DNA of 64,000 bases from positions 64,987,018 through 65,051,017 of the forward strand of contig CM045763.1 of NCBI GenBank assembly GCA_025200525.1, given 5' to 3'. The translations under genes were made by a program, and so were the position numbers. Positions 33,630 through 44,028 of the stretch are shown piece by piece. The DNA comes from Camellia lanceoleosa. Taxonomy: Eukaryota; Streptophyta; Magnoliopsida; Ericales; Theaceae. Within the stretch, counting starts at the first letter, position 1. Each line of letters opens with the position of its first letter. The notes beneath the pieces were generated by a model, which saw only the letters and a list, made by a program, of their open reading frames with translations, was not told the origin of the DNA and searched no databases.

Positions 33630-35051
33630 GGGGAATTGACCAGTAAATCCCATTTTATCATCTTGTAGATCATGTGGTCCTAATTGTTTTCTTTTAAACC
33701 GTTTAGTCCTTTGGGTTGTTTGTTTACTATTTTGCCATTAAAGTGTTAATTTGAGTTTGTAAACCCGCATGTATTTATGGGAAGGGGTGTGTGAGGTTCA
33801 CGTTCCAAAAAAAAGTAATAGTACTCTTTTTCTGTAACGTGGGTTGTGACGTGAATTTGACAATTTTTTTTTGTTTTTTCAGGAGACGTGGGTTGTGACA
33901 TGAACAGAAGTAATGTAACACAGGTTTTTTTTTTTTGTGACGTGAGTTGTGACGTGAATACAAATAATTTGGCACTTTTTTTTTTTTTTTGTGATGTGGG
34001 TCGAACAGAAGTAAGGGTGCATGTGTTTCACGTTACCGAATGAAACGTACTAATATTGTTTTAATGTTTCGAAGTATGGGCAAAGTAGATGTGTGTGTGT
34101 GTGTGTGAACTAGATGTGTGAGTATGAACACAAAGTACCACACTGCTCCGTAAGTGAAGGACCACACTGCCGCAAGTCTGGGTCTCTATTCCGTAAGTGA
34201 GTGACGTGAACAGTCGGGTTGACCCTATTACCCATTTTGTTTGGCCCAATGCGAACATCGACATTGGATCAAAACTGTGTTTGAGTGAATGGTGATCCAT
34301 GACCCGGATTTGGATACCCAAGTAGCGTGGAACATCCCCAAACTGGAAACATAATATGTGTGAGAAGGTCGACAAAAACCCTAGATTGGCTTTGATCAGC
34401 AGTCATGTGTTGTGTTTAAACTTGCTAAAATTCCGTGATTGCCTCCCACATTCTAGATTGAAAGGATTGTTTACAGAGAGCTTGTTGGCAAATTTTTTGT
34501 GGGTTACGTTTGGTGTGTGGAACCCTAACTTCAAAGATTTGGTGGAGTGCAGCAAATGACTTGAAGCCGTGGTATGGATATCGTTCATTCTCGACGCTTG
34601 TGTTGAATGATCGCGAAAGCATTACGACCAAAACTACACCCCCCCTCATATGGAGCAGGCACGGTTTGTGACAACTGTTAAAAATGACAGGCCGAATCGT
34701 TACCGAAAACATAGAACAGAATGTAACCCATCTACGTGGCATATCAACTACGCATCGTGTGTGATCAACAAAGCATTAAGATACCCATTTACGATTACGT
34801 GATGTTACGATTCACATATCAAACATGAATCACGGGACTTCGGCAGAGGATCCTGATTCACATACCAAACATGAGCAAAACAATCCCAGAAAACAAGCGA
34901 GGGTAATTTAGGCACAAAACAACCATTATTGTTTGAATCAGGACCTACCGGTAACAAACCACACACAAACGGGACTTCGGAAGCAAACAGTTATTGTATG
35001 GGACCAAATGGTTCACAAGTTCTTATAATGGGACTTAGTGATAAATTTCCC
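33630..35051. mobile_element. Non-autonomous Mutator-like element with 9-bp target duplication
   Basis: The left end (ggggaattgaccagtaaatc) pairs with the right end (gggaaatttatcactaagtc on the other strand) over about 65 bp. The 9-bp atttttata is identical at 33621-33629 and 35052-35060. It is inserted in another repeat. Inside are four ~60-bp units with 'gacgtgggttgtgacgtgaa' (33830-34020) and a stretch of ordinary base composition (34070-34900) that contrasts with the AT-rich surroundings and could be captured sequence; I do not recognise it. Confidence 0.82.
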
Positions 35052-35126
35052 ATTTTTATAAGACCTATTAAACAATAAATCTATTTGTTATGACTTACAC
35101 ATAAATTCCTAAAAAATAATAATAAT

Positions 35127-35402
35127 TAGAGTAAACTACCAATATGTCCTAATAGTTGGACTTAATTTCCATCAAGTCCTATTGAAAATAAGTCTTGATA
35201 AAATTGTCGCTAAAAATAATTTTTTTGTAACAATTTTTTATATACGTTGCTAAAATTGACAATTAATTACTTTTTTTTGTCATAATTTTTATAAATTGTC
35301 GCTAAAACTTATAATTAGTGACATTTTTTATAACAATTTTTTCTCATAAAACCTATTAGATAATAAGTCTACTTATTAGAACCTACACGTAAGTAATCCT
35401 AA
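35127..35402. repeat. TGTCGCTAAAA-type repeat, copy 2
   Basis: It runs parallel to copy 1: 'gtcctaatagttggactt', 'cctattgaaaataagtc', 'aaattgtcgctaaaa' and the end 'cataaaacctattagataat'. Its two ends are weak inverted repeats. The family is unknown. Confidence 0.5.
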
Positions 35403-35586
35403 TAATTACTCGTGCTATGATACTACTTCCACTTTATTTTTTTTTCTTTTTCTTTTCTTACCCCCATCGTTTTTTTAGTCAGTTTGTTTTAAACTACGCA
35501 AGAGTCTTGGGTTATTGCTTTTAAAGGTGTTATTGACTTTTACCACATGACATGAGGTTGCAAAGACAAGGTGGATTTGTGAATGA

Positions 35587-35940
35587 ACAAGTGGTGCAGC
35601 TGCTAAACGGATGCAGAATAAGTGGTGCAGCTGCTAAATGAAGAACCAGGTGCTAAATGCCTTTTCCGTGGCATTGTGGAGGACTCAAGGATCATCTTAA
35701 GGGACTGTGCGTGTACAGTCCAACATGTCCGCAGAGGAGGCAATATTTGTGCAGATAATTTAGCTAAACTTGGAGCTAATCAACCTCTTGAGCTGCTCAT
35801 TGTGAATGAACCTCCAGACGAAATTCGCCATGCATTAGTTGCGGATTTGTTGAATCTGGATGGAAGTAATGAGGCCTAGTCCTCTTGTTTTTTTTTTTTT
35901 TAATTTCCGATGTACCCTAAAAAAAAAAAAAAAAAAAAAA
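35587..35940 (+). mobile_element. 5'-truncated LINE insertion
   Basis: A short 3' fragment ends in a poly(A) run (35921-35940). Upstream gacaaggtggatttgtgaat (35567-35586) and downstream gacaaggtgtatttgtgaat (35941-35960) match at 19 of 20 bases: the target duplication typical of target-primed LINE insertion. The first part contains a short duplication of 'aagtggtgcagctgctaaa'. Confidence 0.88.
35622..35879 (+). pseudogene. C-terminus of LINE polyprotein (RNase H-like end)
   Basis: The 85-codon frame resembles the end of the plant LINE RNase H-like domain (RVT_3): ILRDCACTVQHVRRGGNICA then DNLAKLGANQP. It stops at 35877-35879, shortly before a T-rich tract and the poly(A). Everything upstream (endonuclease, RT) was never copied. 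The first codon is not a native start. Confidence 0.75.
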
Positions 35941-35977
35941 GACAAGGTGTATTTGTGAATAATACCAAAATTATTTA

Positions 35978-36832
35978 GGGAGATTGCTCAATAAGTCCTA
36001 TATTTTGAACTTATAATCTATCTAATCTCATATTTTTTTCTTGTGATCCATTTAATACTTTTGGATGTGTAATGACTCATTTGTCTGTTGTATTGGAATG
36101 TCACATTTAGAAAAAAAATATACTGAAGAGTTTTTTAGTATCATATCATACCCGTTACGTTAGAATTTCACATTTAAAAAAAGTACACTAAAGAGTCTTT
36201 AATTTTTTTTATAGTGTCACACTAAAGAGTTTTTAGAGTGTCACATTATACTCGCAACATTAGAGTGTCACATGTCATATTTGGAAAAAGTACACTAAGA
36301 AATTTTTATTTTTTTTAAAGTGTCACATCATACCTGTTACGTTGTCACGTTTGAGAAAAGTATACTAAGAAATTTTTATTTTTTTGAAATGTCTCATCAT
36401 ACCCGCTACGTTGTCACATTAGGAAAAGTACACTAAAGAGTTTTTATTTTTTTTGAAATGAAAGTTTTGGAGTGTCACGTCATACTCATCGCGTTGTCAC
36501 ATTTAGAAAAAGTACATTAAGGAGTTTTTTTAATTTTTTTAAAGCGTTATATCGTTGAAGTGTCACATTTAGGAAAAGTACACTAAATTTATTTTATTTT
36601 TTTAGAGTGTCACATCGTTGGAGTGTACATTAATATCTGCCACATTAAAACATTACATCATGCTTGTCACATTAATAAAATGGTATATTTGTCCACCAAA
36701 ACACTACCAAAATCAAAAATAGGATTACACGAAAAGAAAATCTCCACTAATAGGACTTAACATATCAATAAAAAAAACTTAGAACTAATTGGAGTACTTG
36801 TTTGTGAAATGAAATTTATTAGTAAATATCCC
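35978..36832. mobile_element. TIR element with internal tandem repeats
   Basis: The left end (gggagattgctcaataagtc) pairs loosely with the right end (gggatatttactaataaatt on the other strand). Inside, about six units of ~75 bp carry 'gtgtcacatcatacccgtta', 'cgttgtcacattta' and 'aaaagtacactaaagagttt'. No target duplication was found. Confidence 0.55.
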
Positions 36833-38252
36833 TACCTGAAATAACAATCAATAATTAAAATTCATTTCACTGATGGATTCCGTATTTTATCAATTTAATT
36901 TCTACCACACACATTCATTCTAAGTAAATTATGAAATCTTAATTTTGGATCTTAGAGTTTTCCATTGTGAATAGCATGTAAAAGAGAATCTACTAAAGAA
37001 AATCCAAATATGGGTCATATTAGAATAATTATAGTTTCACACACTAAATCATTTTAATGAATTTTTTCAAAATCTAATTTTTATTCTTTAATTAAATTAC
37101 CATTTAGGGAAAAAAAAAAATCTTTATCTTTTCTAATATCTCAATACACATCCGAACCTATCGGGCTTGGTCAGCTCTCAACCTTCGAACAGATCTAGAA
37201 TTTGCTGATGTTGGGTTCACAACGATAGAAAGGCTTAGAGGTCGAGATAGCAGAGAAGAGGGTCACAAAAGTTAGGATTTTGAAGGAATGGTGGGCAGCG
37301 ATAGTAGATTATCGAGGTCCAAGCTGGAGCGGGAATGGGCTAGGATTGTCGGTGAAAAGTTGAAAGTGGTGGTGGTGATGATGACATTGTAAGTTTTTCG
37401 ACAGAGGAATAGTATTTGGATGAAAATAAATTAAGGTTTTAAAGATATAAAATAGGGACAATTAAAATGAAGAGATGTGTACTATGAATGAATATTTTTG
37501 TTTTTGATATGTGCTCTAAGAAAATATTCATTAAGTATATGCCCTGAGTGGATTTAGTATGTAAAAATAAAATTACCTATCTTATTATATGCACATTGAT
37601 CAGTTGTGTTGGACTCAAATTCGAAATCTATAAGACAAATTATATTGTATTTTTTGGTTTATTTTTTGTGTGAAATTAGTAATTATAGATCTTAGTTGCA
37701 TTAATTTTACTTTTGAATTTTTTACATAGTGTTAACTCACTTCAATTGATAACTCCTTTTAGAAATTGAGCTCAAATTAAAAAAATAAAATAATTTATTC
37801 ACTTTCCTCAAAGTTATTGAAAGGTTAATATCCAATTTGAAATAATTCAGTCCTTTTTTAAAAGATTAATTTTTACTTAGTTTTTGTCTAATTTTATAAT
37901 GAATACTATTGATCAGATTAAATTGACACAACAACGTAAAAAATTAAAACACATAATTGGATACTACATAAACTAATTTGACATAAGAATTTTTAACAAC
38001 TACGAATATAATTTTTACTAAATTTGTAGCCCCACGTTATATTGGACATGAAAGGGTTAAAATCCCAATCCCACCACATTTGAATTGTTGGAGTGTGTAT
38101 AACTTTACTTATTTATTTATTTTTGAGAATTCAAAATACAATGTATATATTAGTCTACTTTCAAAAGGCGAGGAAAGGATGAAACTTTAAGAAAGGGTAC
38201 GACTAAGCTAGAAGCCCATTGGTGAGTCTGTATATGAAGAAAGAAAAAATAT
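36833..38252. other. Spacer with a GC-richer patch
   Basis: No gene is recognised. Bases 37150-37400 have near-balanced composition ('gggcttggtcagctctcaac', 'caagctggagcgggaatggg') within AT-rich DNA and may be the remnant of a gene or captured fragment. No frame there is long. Confidence 0.45.
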
Positions 38253-38399
38253 GGGGGATTTGGTAATAGATCCCTCACTATTTAATTTGTCTTTTAAAAG
38301 GATAAAAATTATATAAGTACTTTCAAAACTCCCTAATATTTTAAAACTTATTTCTTTTACTATATTACCCTTATATCTATCAACTTTCCTATTAAGCCA

Positions 38400-39305
38400 T
38401 CTTCACTGTGTATTTCAGAGTAAAATTTTACTTTGAATCACAATTTTACTCTGAATCAGAGTAAAGTTTACTGTGATTTAAAGTAAAATTTTATATTGTT
38501 AAGCAAATCAACATGTTTTTAACCAAAGTAAAATTTCAGAGTAAAGTTTTACTTTGAATCATAGTAAACTTTATTCTGATTCAAAGTAAAATTTTACTCT
38601 GAATCAGAGTAAAGTTTCTATTGATTCAAAATAAAATTTTATATTATTAAGCAAATTAACATATTTTTAACCAAAGTGAAATTTCAGAGTAAAGTTTTAC
38701 TTTGAATCATAGTAAACTTTACTCTGATTCAGAGTAAAATTTTACTCTGAATCAGAGTAAAGTTTATTATGATTCAAAGTAAAATTCTATATTTTTAAGC
38801 AAATCAACATATTTTTAACCAGATTAAAATTTTACTCTGATTTAGAGTAAAATTTCTGTTTGAAATTCTTATTAGAGAGATTCTTATTAGAGAGAGAGAA
38901 AGAGAGAAAAATTGAATAAATCATCCATTGAACAAGGTGAGTATGAACAGATCAATTCAAAAACTAGTAAAATGTTAGACTCTACACAAAAGTAAAATTT
39001 TACTTTATATAAAAGTAAAATTTTACTCTGAAAAATGAGTAAACTGTGAGACTCTGAACCTAAAAGTAAAATGTTACTCCGCACAAAAGTAAAAAAGCGA
39101 AGGCAGTGTTTGTGGCGGCTGAAGTGTTTGGCAATGACCACCTCTTGACAGTAAAATTTTACTGTCATTCTAACACCAGAGTAAAATTTTACTCTAATTC
39201 TCTCAAACAAAAAATAAAGCAATAAAACCAGAGTAAAATTTTACTCTCATTATCTGAAACAAAAAACAGAGCAATAGAACCAGAGTAAAATTTTACCCTG
39301 GTTCT
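38400..39305. repeat. 148-bp tandem units and dispersed AGAGTAAAATTTTACTCT palindromes
   Basis: The marker 'aagcaaatcaacat' lies at 38501, 38649 and 38797, giving a 148-bp period. Each unit contains 'agtaaaattttactctg' and its partial variants. The 18-bp perfect palindrome agagtaaaattttactct and its core recur through 39305, outside the tandem part. Confidence 0.82.
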
Positions 39306-39700
39306 GTCAAATGAAATTAGATAAAAAAACAATAAAAATAAATAAAAAAAAAAAAATTAATCAACAAATCAACATATCTAATTGAGAAGAAAAACTTCTA
39401 AAACTCGATCAACAATCACAAATCTCAATGAAAAAAATACATGTGTTCAACAACACTCATACACACAAATATATATATATACATATATTCAAAACTCAAA
39501 TCTGTGTTTAAAAAAATATGTATAACCAAACAACTCCACCAAACATGCCTTTGTCGCCTCCTAGAAGGGAGAAAGGGAGGAGAGAGAGAGAGAGAATTGA
39601 TTTGTAACTTTGTAGGAGGTGATTTTGAGCAATCATTCAATGACTTTTCGATCGACGAGGCTATCATCAACGGCAAGAACATAAACTTCATGAGAATTGA

Positions 39701-39866
39701 AAGGCGATACGTCGTCGTCGTCGAAGCTTTCTCCAATCATCTCCGACGATCTCTTCCGCCGCGAAACAGCACCGGAGAATCGGAAGGCGATACGTCGTCG
39801 TCGTCGAAACTTTCTCCGATCATCTCCAACGATTTCTTCCACCACGAAACAGCACCAGTTCTGATC
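39701..39866 (+). repeat. 83-bp tandem duplication in captured-looking sequence
   Basis: Two copies start 'aaggcgatacgtcgtcgtcg' at 39701 and 39784 and run through 'ccgcgaaacagcaccgg'/'ccacgaaacagcaccag'. They lie within a plus-strand open frame (39441-39890) that has no recognised domain. Confidence 0.7.
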
Positions 39867-40165
39867 ATCTCTCTAATTCGAATCTTTTAACCTTTACCAA
39901 CAAAAAATTGATTGCAAATTGATAAAAAATCTGACACTCCTGATTATATATGCAGAAGCTGTCTGTGGATTTAGAAAAAAAGAGAGTAGGGAAGAGAGTG
40001 GGAAGAATTAGTTGAGGGTATAATAGTCATATAAAATATTTAAATAATAAATTTTGTCCTTTATGCAAGACTTTATAGTTATGAGGGGGTTAAGAAAGTA
40101 TAATTTTTTTTTTAGTCCTTTTAACAATGAAAAGAAAGTAAAAGGGATTTATAGCTAAATTTCCC

Positions 40166-41198
40166 AAAAAATATTATGTTTTTACGATTACATACCCTAA
40201 ATTACTATTTACGCATTCTTTCCTCTTTGTCATTTCTGGTAAGCTGAGTTTTTAGAACTAGTTTCTCAATTTTTTTATAAAAATATATATCAAAAAAGAT
40301 ATTTTTAATTTTTAAAAATTATTTTTAAAAAAAAGAGAAAATCATATGATAATAGATTGTGAAAACTGAACCAAACAATTTGTTGTAGGTAACAATGGCC
40401 TCAATAATATTACTCCAACACTAATGAGAGATTTGTTTATAATAAATATTTAAGGATTTAACGCACGCGATTCACTCAAGTTCCTTGAATTGGTAATATA
40501 ATTTTGAATAGGAAAAATTATTGAAATATCACTCTTTAACTTTGCGTAGTTGGAGAGATTTAAAATGTTTTTTTTATTAGTTAAAGTCCCTTAACATTTT
40601 CATAAAGAAAATTCAACTCAGAAAAATTTCACCTGACTTAGAGAAATTTTGGCCCCAACTCAGAGAATTTTCTCTGTGAAAATTAAAATTTTTTTGAGTC
40701 GGACAAAATTTCTCTAAATTAAATTTTCTCTGTAAAAATAATGAGAGACTTAAACTACTATGAAAATATTATATGTCATTTATTTTATAAAATCTTAATA
40801 TTAGAATCCTTTAAAAAAATTCCCCTTTTGAGTACCACTCGCATCTAGTAGCCTTACTCCACTATACTAACAATTGAGAGTATGTTTGTTTGTTTGTTTT
40901 CCTTAGTGAGATTTATTTATAAATCCTATTTAGAGGATTTATAATCCAATAAATCCACGAAATATTTTTATATTTCACTTAGTTTCATACATTGAACTTA
41001 TGTTCTAATATGTTCTTTTTTTTTTTTTTTCTTTTTTTTCATATTAGCAGTATTATGTGAATTATTTTACCCTTATACACTTTTATTATAATATACATTA
41101 TACCATATATGTAGGAGGGAGAAAATTATTATTAAATATATTTTATTTATGATATATATATATATATAATATTGTGTATAAATATAGAAAATTAAGCT
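40166..41198. other. AT-rich spacer
   Basis: No gene. It has a T-run at 41016-41040 and a (ta)n run at 41154-41168. A near-dyad around 40620-40740 pairs 'aaattcaactcagaaaaatt' with 'aaattttctctgtaaaa' type sequence, possibly a decayed MITE. Confidence 0.45.
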
Positions 41199-41601
41199 TG
41201 TTTGGTTTCAATTTTTTGAATTCACTCTTCAAAAAATTAAAACTTCTTATTTTCCTTATTTTTTTTATTTTCACTGATTTTTTTAATATTTTAAGCAATT
41301 TTTTTAATTTTTAAATACACCTAACATAAATACACTTAAAAAGTATAATATTTGAGAAAAAAATCAATACAAAAATACAAAAAAATATAAAAATTTAATA
41401 CATTTTTCGTATTCTTGTATATTTATTGATTTTTTAAAATATTATTTTACAAATATTTTACTTGTTAGATATATCTAAATAATGTACATGTAAAAAGGTA
41501 AAAAAGTTACTTAAAATTTTAAAAATATTCACTAAAAAAAAAAACGAAAAACAAAAATCTCAATTTCTAAAAAATTGAATTCAGAAAATTGAAACCAAAC
41601 A
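41199..41601. mobile_element. AT-rich MITE, family A copy 2
   Basis: The ends are tgtttggtttcaattttttg and, on the other strand, tgtttggtttcaattttctg, better preserved than in copy 1 (17184-17602). Shared interior landmarks are 'cataaatacacttaaaaagt' and 'tttttcgtattcttgtatat'. No clear target duplication. Confidence 0.68.
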
Positions 41602-42646
41602 TAGTGATTATTTTTATTATTTTTTTTGTCTCAATGTGAGGGATTCACTTGATAAAAAATCTTCCTTTATCATTATTTTACTATAAGGTACTGCCATAGA
41701 AGAACATTTGGAAGAGAAAGTTAGTTATACATGTACACCAATGCTAGAGATGATGATGGACTCGCAACAAGAATGATAACAAACCGATGATGAACAATCA
41801 TTTTTTTTGTCTATTGTTATACATAAACCGTAGTCTATTTGTCGATTTGTGTAATCATTGATATTGTGTAATTTATTCGCCAGTATTATGCCAGAGTTGA
41901 TTATATGCAGATTTTTCTAAAAAGTACGTTAATATATATGAACTATTTAAATTTTTTTTTTTTTTTATATATTGTTTGATGATTTGTTATATATTGATTG
42001 TTTTTGATACTATGCTTTTTGATTGAACAATCAGAATAGTCAATTTTTATTTTTTTTAATTTTGTTTCGTATTTACACATTGCAATGTGTTCAGTTTTTT
42101 TAAGGCTAGTTATATGTTAATTGTAAACTGTGAATATTTACAATATATTTTGATATGAATTTTATTTTTTCGAAAGTTACTTGTATGTTTGTTATTTTTT
42201 TACTATATTTGTTGGTTGAACAATCATTTTTGTTACTATTGAACATTCAAAATAATCAATTTTTATTTTTTTTAATTTTGTTTTTTATTTTTCCGTTACA
42301 GTGTGAATATTCACATTGATGTGAGTGTAGTTTTTTGAAGATAGTTGTATGTTAATTATACACTATGAATATTCCTATTGTATTTTGATATGATTTTTTA
42401 TTTTTTTGAAGGTTAGTTGAATGTTTGTTGTTTATTGTGAATATTCACATTGTATTTTGGTGTGCGTTTTATTTTTTTGAAAGTTAATTGTGTATTAGTA
42501 GTCATACTAGCACAAACATATTGTGTACATAGAGATGTGAATGTTCATATTAATTTTGTAATACAAATAGGTAGTCACATCCAATGTGAAAATTCACATC
42601 AACATTTAGTGAGATTTTCAGGAGATAGATGATTTAAGATTTTGAC
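41602..42646. other. Spacer with GTGAATATTCAC tandem repeats
   Basis: From about 42080 to 42500 a 70-80 bp unit recurs about five times: 'tgtgaatattcacattgtat', 'tttgatatg', 'attttatttttttgaaagtt' and 'gttgtatgtta'. Each unit has the palindrome tgtgaatattcaca or a variant. The stretch 'tcaggagatagatg' near 42620 resembles the start of the Mutator transposase coding exon (acaggagatggatac at 56418), so this may be the leader of a related, otherwise lost element. Confidence 0.55.
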
Positions 42647-43239
42647 TGATGATACAGTGAATGCTGGTGAATGAGTTGGACCGATCCAAGCTCCTTTAGC
42701 CCACTGGATAACCTGCAAACAAGTCCAATCGGGGAACGGGGTAGTCCCCCGGCGGACCCTCCGGCGTGTGAATTAGAAAAGGTGATGAACCAGATGTAGA
42801 GAGAGAGAGAGAGAGGGGGGATGGAAAACTTAACCTTCTTCTTCTCTTCGAGTTTAGCTTATATCCAACTGCAATCATTTATTTGTCTCGTCGTTCGATT
42901 GTCCCCGAAAGCTTGAGGCGTGGTTCGCATTGTTGTTGCGAGGGGTGTAATTCCGGTGAGAGGTGTTGTCGTAATAAATCTTGTGTGATGGTGCATTAAT
43001 GGTGATGTCTTGTGGCAATAACTGCAGATCTTTGTCTGGCGACGTGTCCGCCTTCGCTGCCACTTGTCCGAGCATCATTGGTCTTTCCTGTCCAGTTGGA
43101 CTCCAGCTGTGTTGGGTTTGGCTAAGTTGGACTCCAGCTGTGTTGGGTTTGGCTAACCGGGTTGTATAATGGGGTTTGAATGGTGGGCCGTGGGCTCTAT
43201 GGGCCTATCCCTGTCAGTAGTCCCCCATTCCCGAGTGCA
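42647..43239 (-). repeat. 3' LTR of family T copy 2
   Basis: Plus-strand limits are tgatgatacag and cccgagtgca. It contains a (ga)n run and a tandem duplication of a 31-bp unit (agttggactccagctgtgtt...) at 43094-43155. Compared with the 5' LTR it has many 1-5-base deletions between 42868 and 43070. Confidence 0.92.
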
Positions 43240-43700
43240 GCTTTAGTCCAACGAAGGGAATAATAATAGTAAGGAGTATAAATCGCCGTCTTGGGTGGCC
43301 GAGAGGCCGACCGTGAGGGTGGCCGTGGAGAAGCCCAGTGAGGTGGCCGAGGGTGGCCGTGAATGGGCCGACCGTGAGGTGGCCGAGTGGGAGGGTGAGG
43401 GCCGACCAGTGGGTGGCCGAGGGTAGTGAGGGGTGGCCAGTGGGAGGGGCCGAAGTGAGGTGGTGGCCAGTGAGGGCCGACCGTGGGAGGGGCCAGCCGT
43501 GAGGGTGGCCGAGTGGGAATGAGGCCGAGGGTGGCCAGTGGGGCCGACCGTGAGGTGGCCGAGTGGGAGGGGCCGACCGTGAGGGTGGGCCAGTGGGGTG
43601 GCCGGCGAGGTGGCCGAATGAGAGGCCGAGCGGGAGGGCACGGGGCTCAAGGGGCGGCGTGTCACGTGATGATTTGAAGTGGAAAAGACAGGGTGAGGGC
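43240..43700. repeat. G-rich variable repeat next to the 3' LTR
   Basis: Irregular repeats of 'ggccgaccgtgagg', 'gtggccgagtgggagg' and 'ggtggccagtg' fill 43296-43640. G-rich on the plus strand. A TATA-like 'gtataaat' lies at about 43277, upstream of the antisense ORF. The minus-strand open frame over this region is compositional. Confidence 0.65.
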
Positions 43701-44028
43701 AGAAGTCAGTGCATCTGGGCGGTACACGTGGGGGAAACGGAAGCGTCAAGCGTTTGATCAGGAGTGAAACGTCAAAACATTATTATGGGCATTGATGATA
43801 CAATTTTGGCGGATGATTTGAAAAGTTTTCAAACTGGCGAACATTAATTTGGATCCTTGGAATACGGGCAACCCGTGGGCCTTTGGTATCATACGATTCA
43901 CCTACTTGTTTACAAAAACTCGAAATATCCAAAGTATCAATTCCTTCGTTGCTCACGATACGCCATTAAAACACTTCTGTGATTTTCTGGAACCTGCATC
44001 TGAAGCTATTCGCGAACACAGCTTAGCA

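Larger units (their letters stand above)
38253..40165. mobile_element. Non-autonomous Mutator-like element with cargo and palindromic array
   Basis: The left end (gggggatttggtaatagatc) and the right end (gggaaatttagctataaatc on the other strand) pair over about 85 bp. The 9-bp aaaaaatat is identical at 38244-38252 and 40166-40174. The interior has the palindrome-rich array (38400-39305) and a segment of ordinary composition (39540-39890) with an 83-bp tandem duplication. No transposase. A Pack-MULE-like capture is possible. Confidence 0.82.

Noticed and set aside
35978..36832. 9-bp target duplication for this TIR element
   Set aside because: The flanks (aattattta and tacctgaaa) do not match; ends may be misplaced or decayed.
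43243..43749. 168-codon minus-strand proline/serine-rich frame
   Set aside because: Compositional frame over the G-rich repeat beside the LTR, with no counterpart in copy 1.
43849..44028. N-terminal extension of the antisense ORF
   Set aside because: In frame but begins with TTG; the first ATG is at 44029, so the extension is not included.
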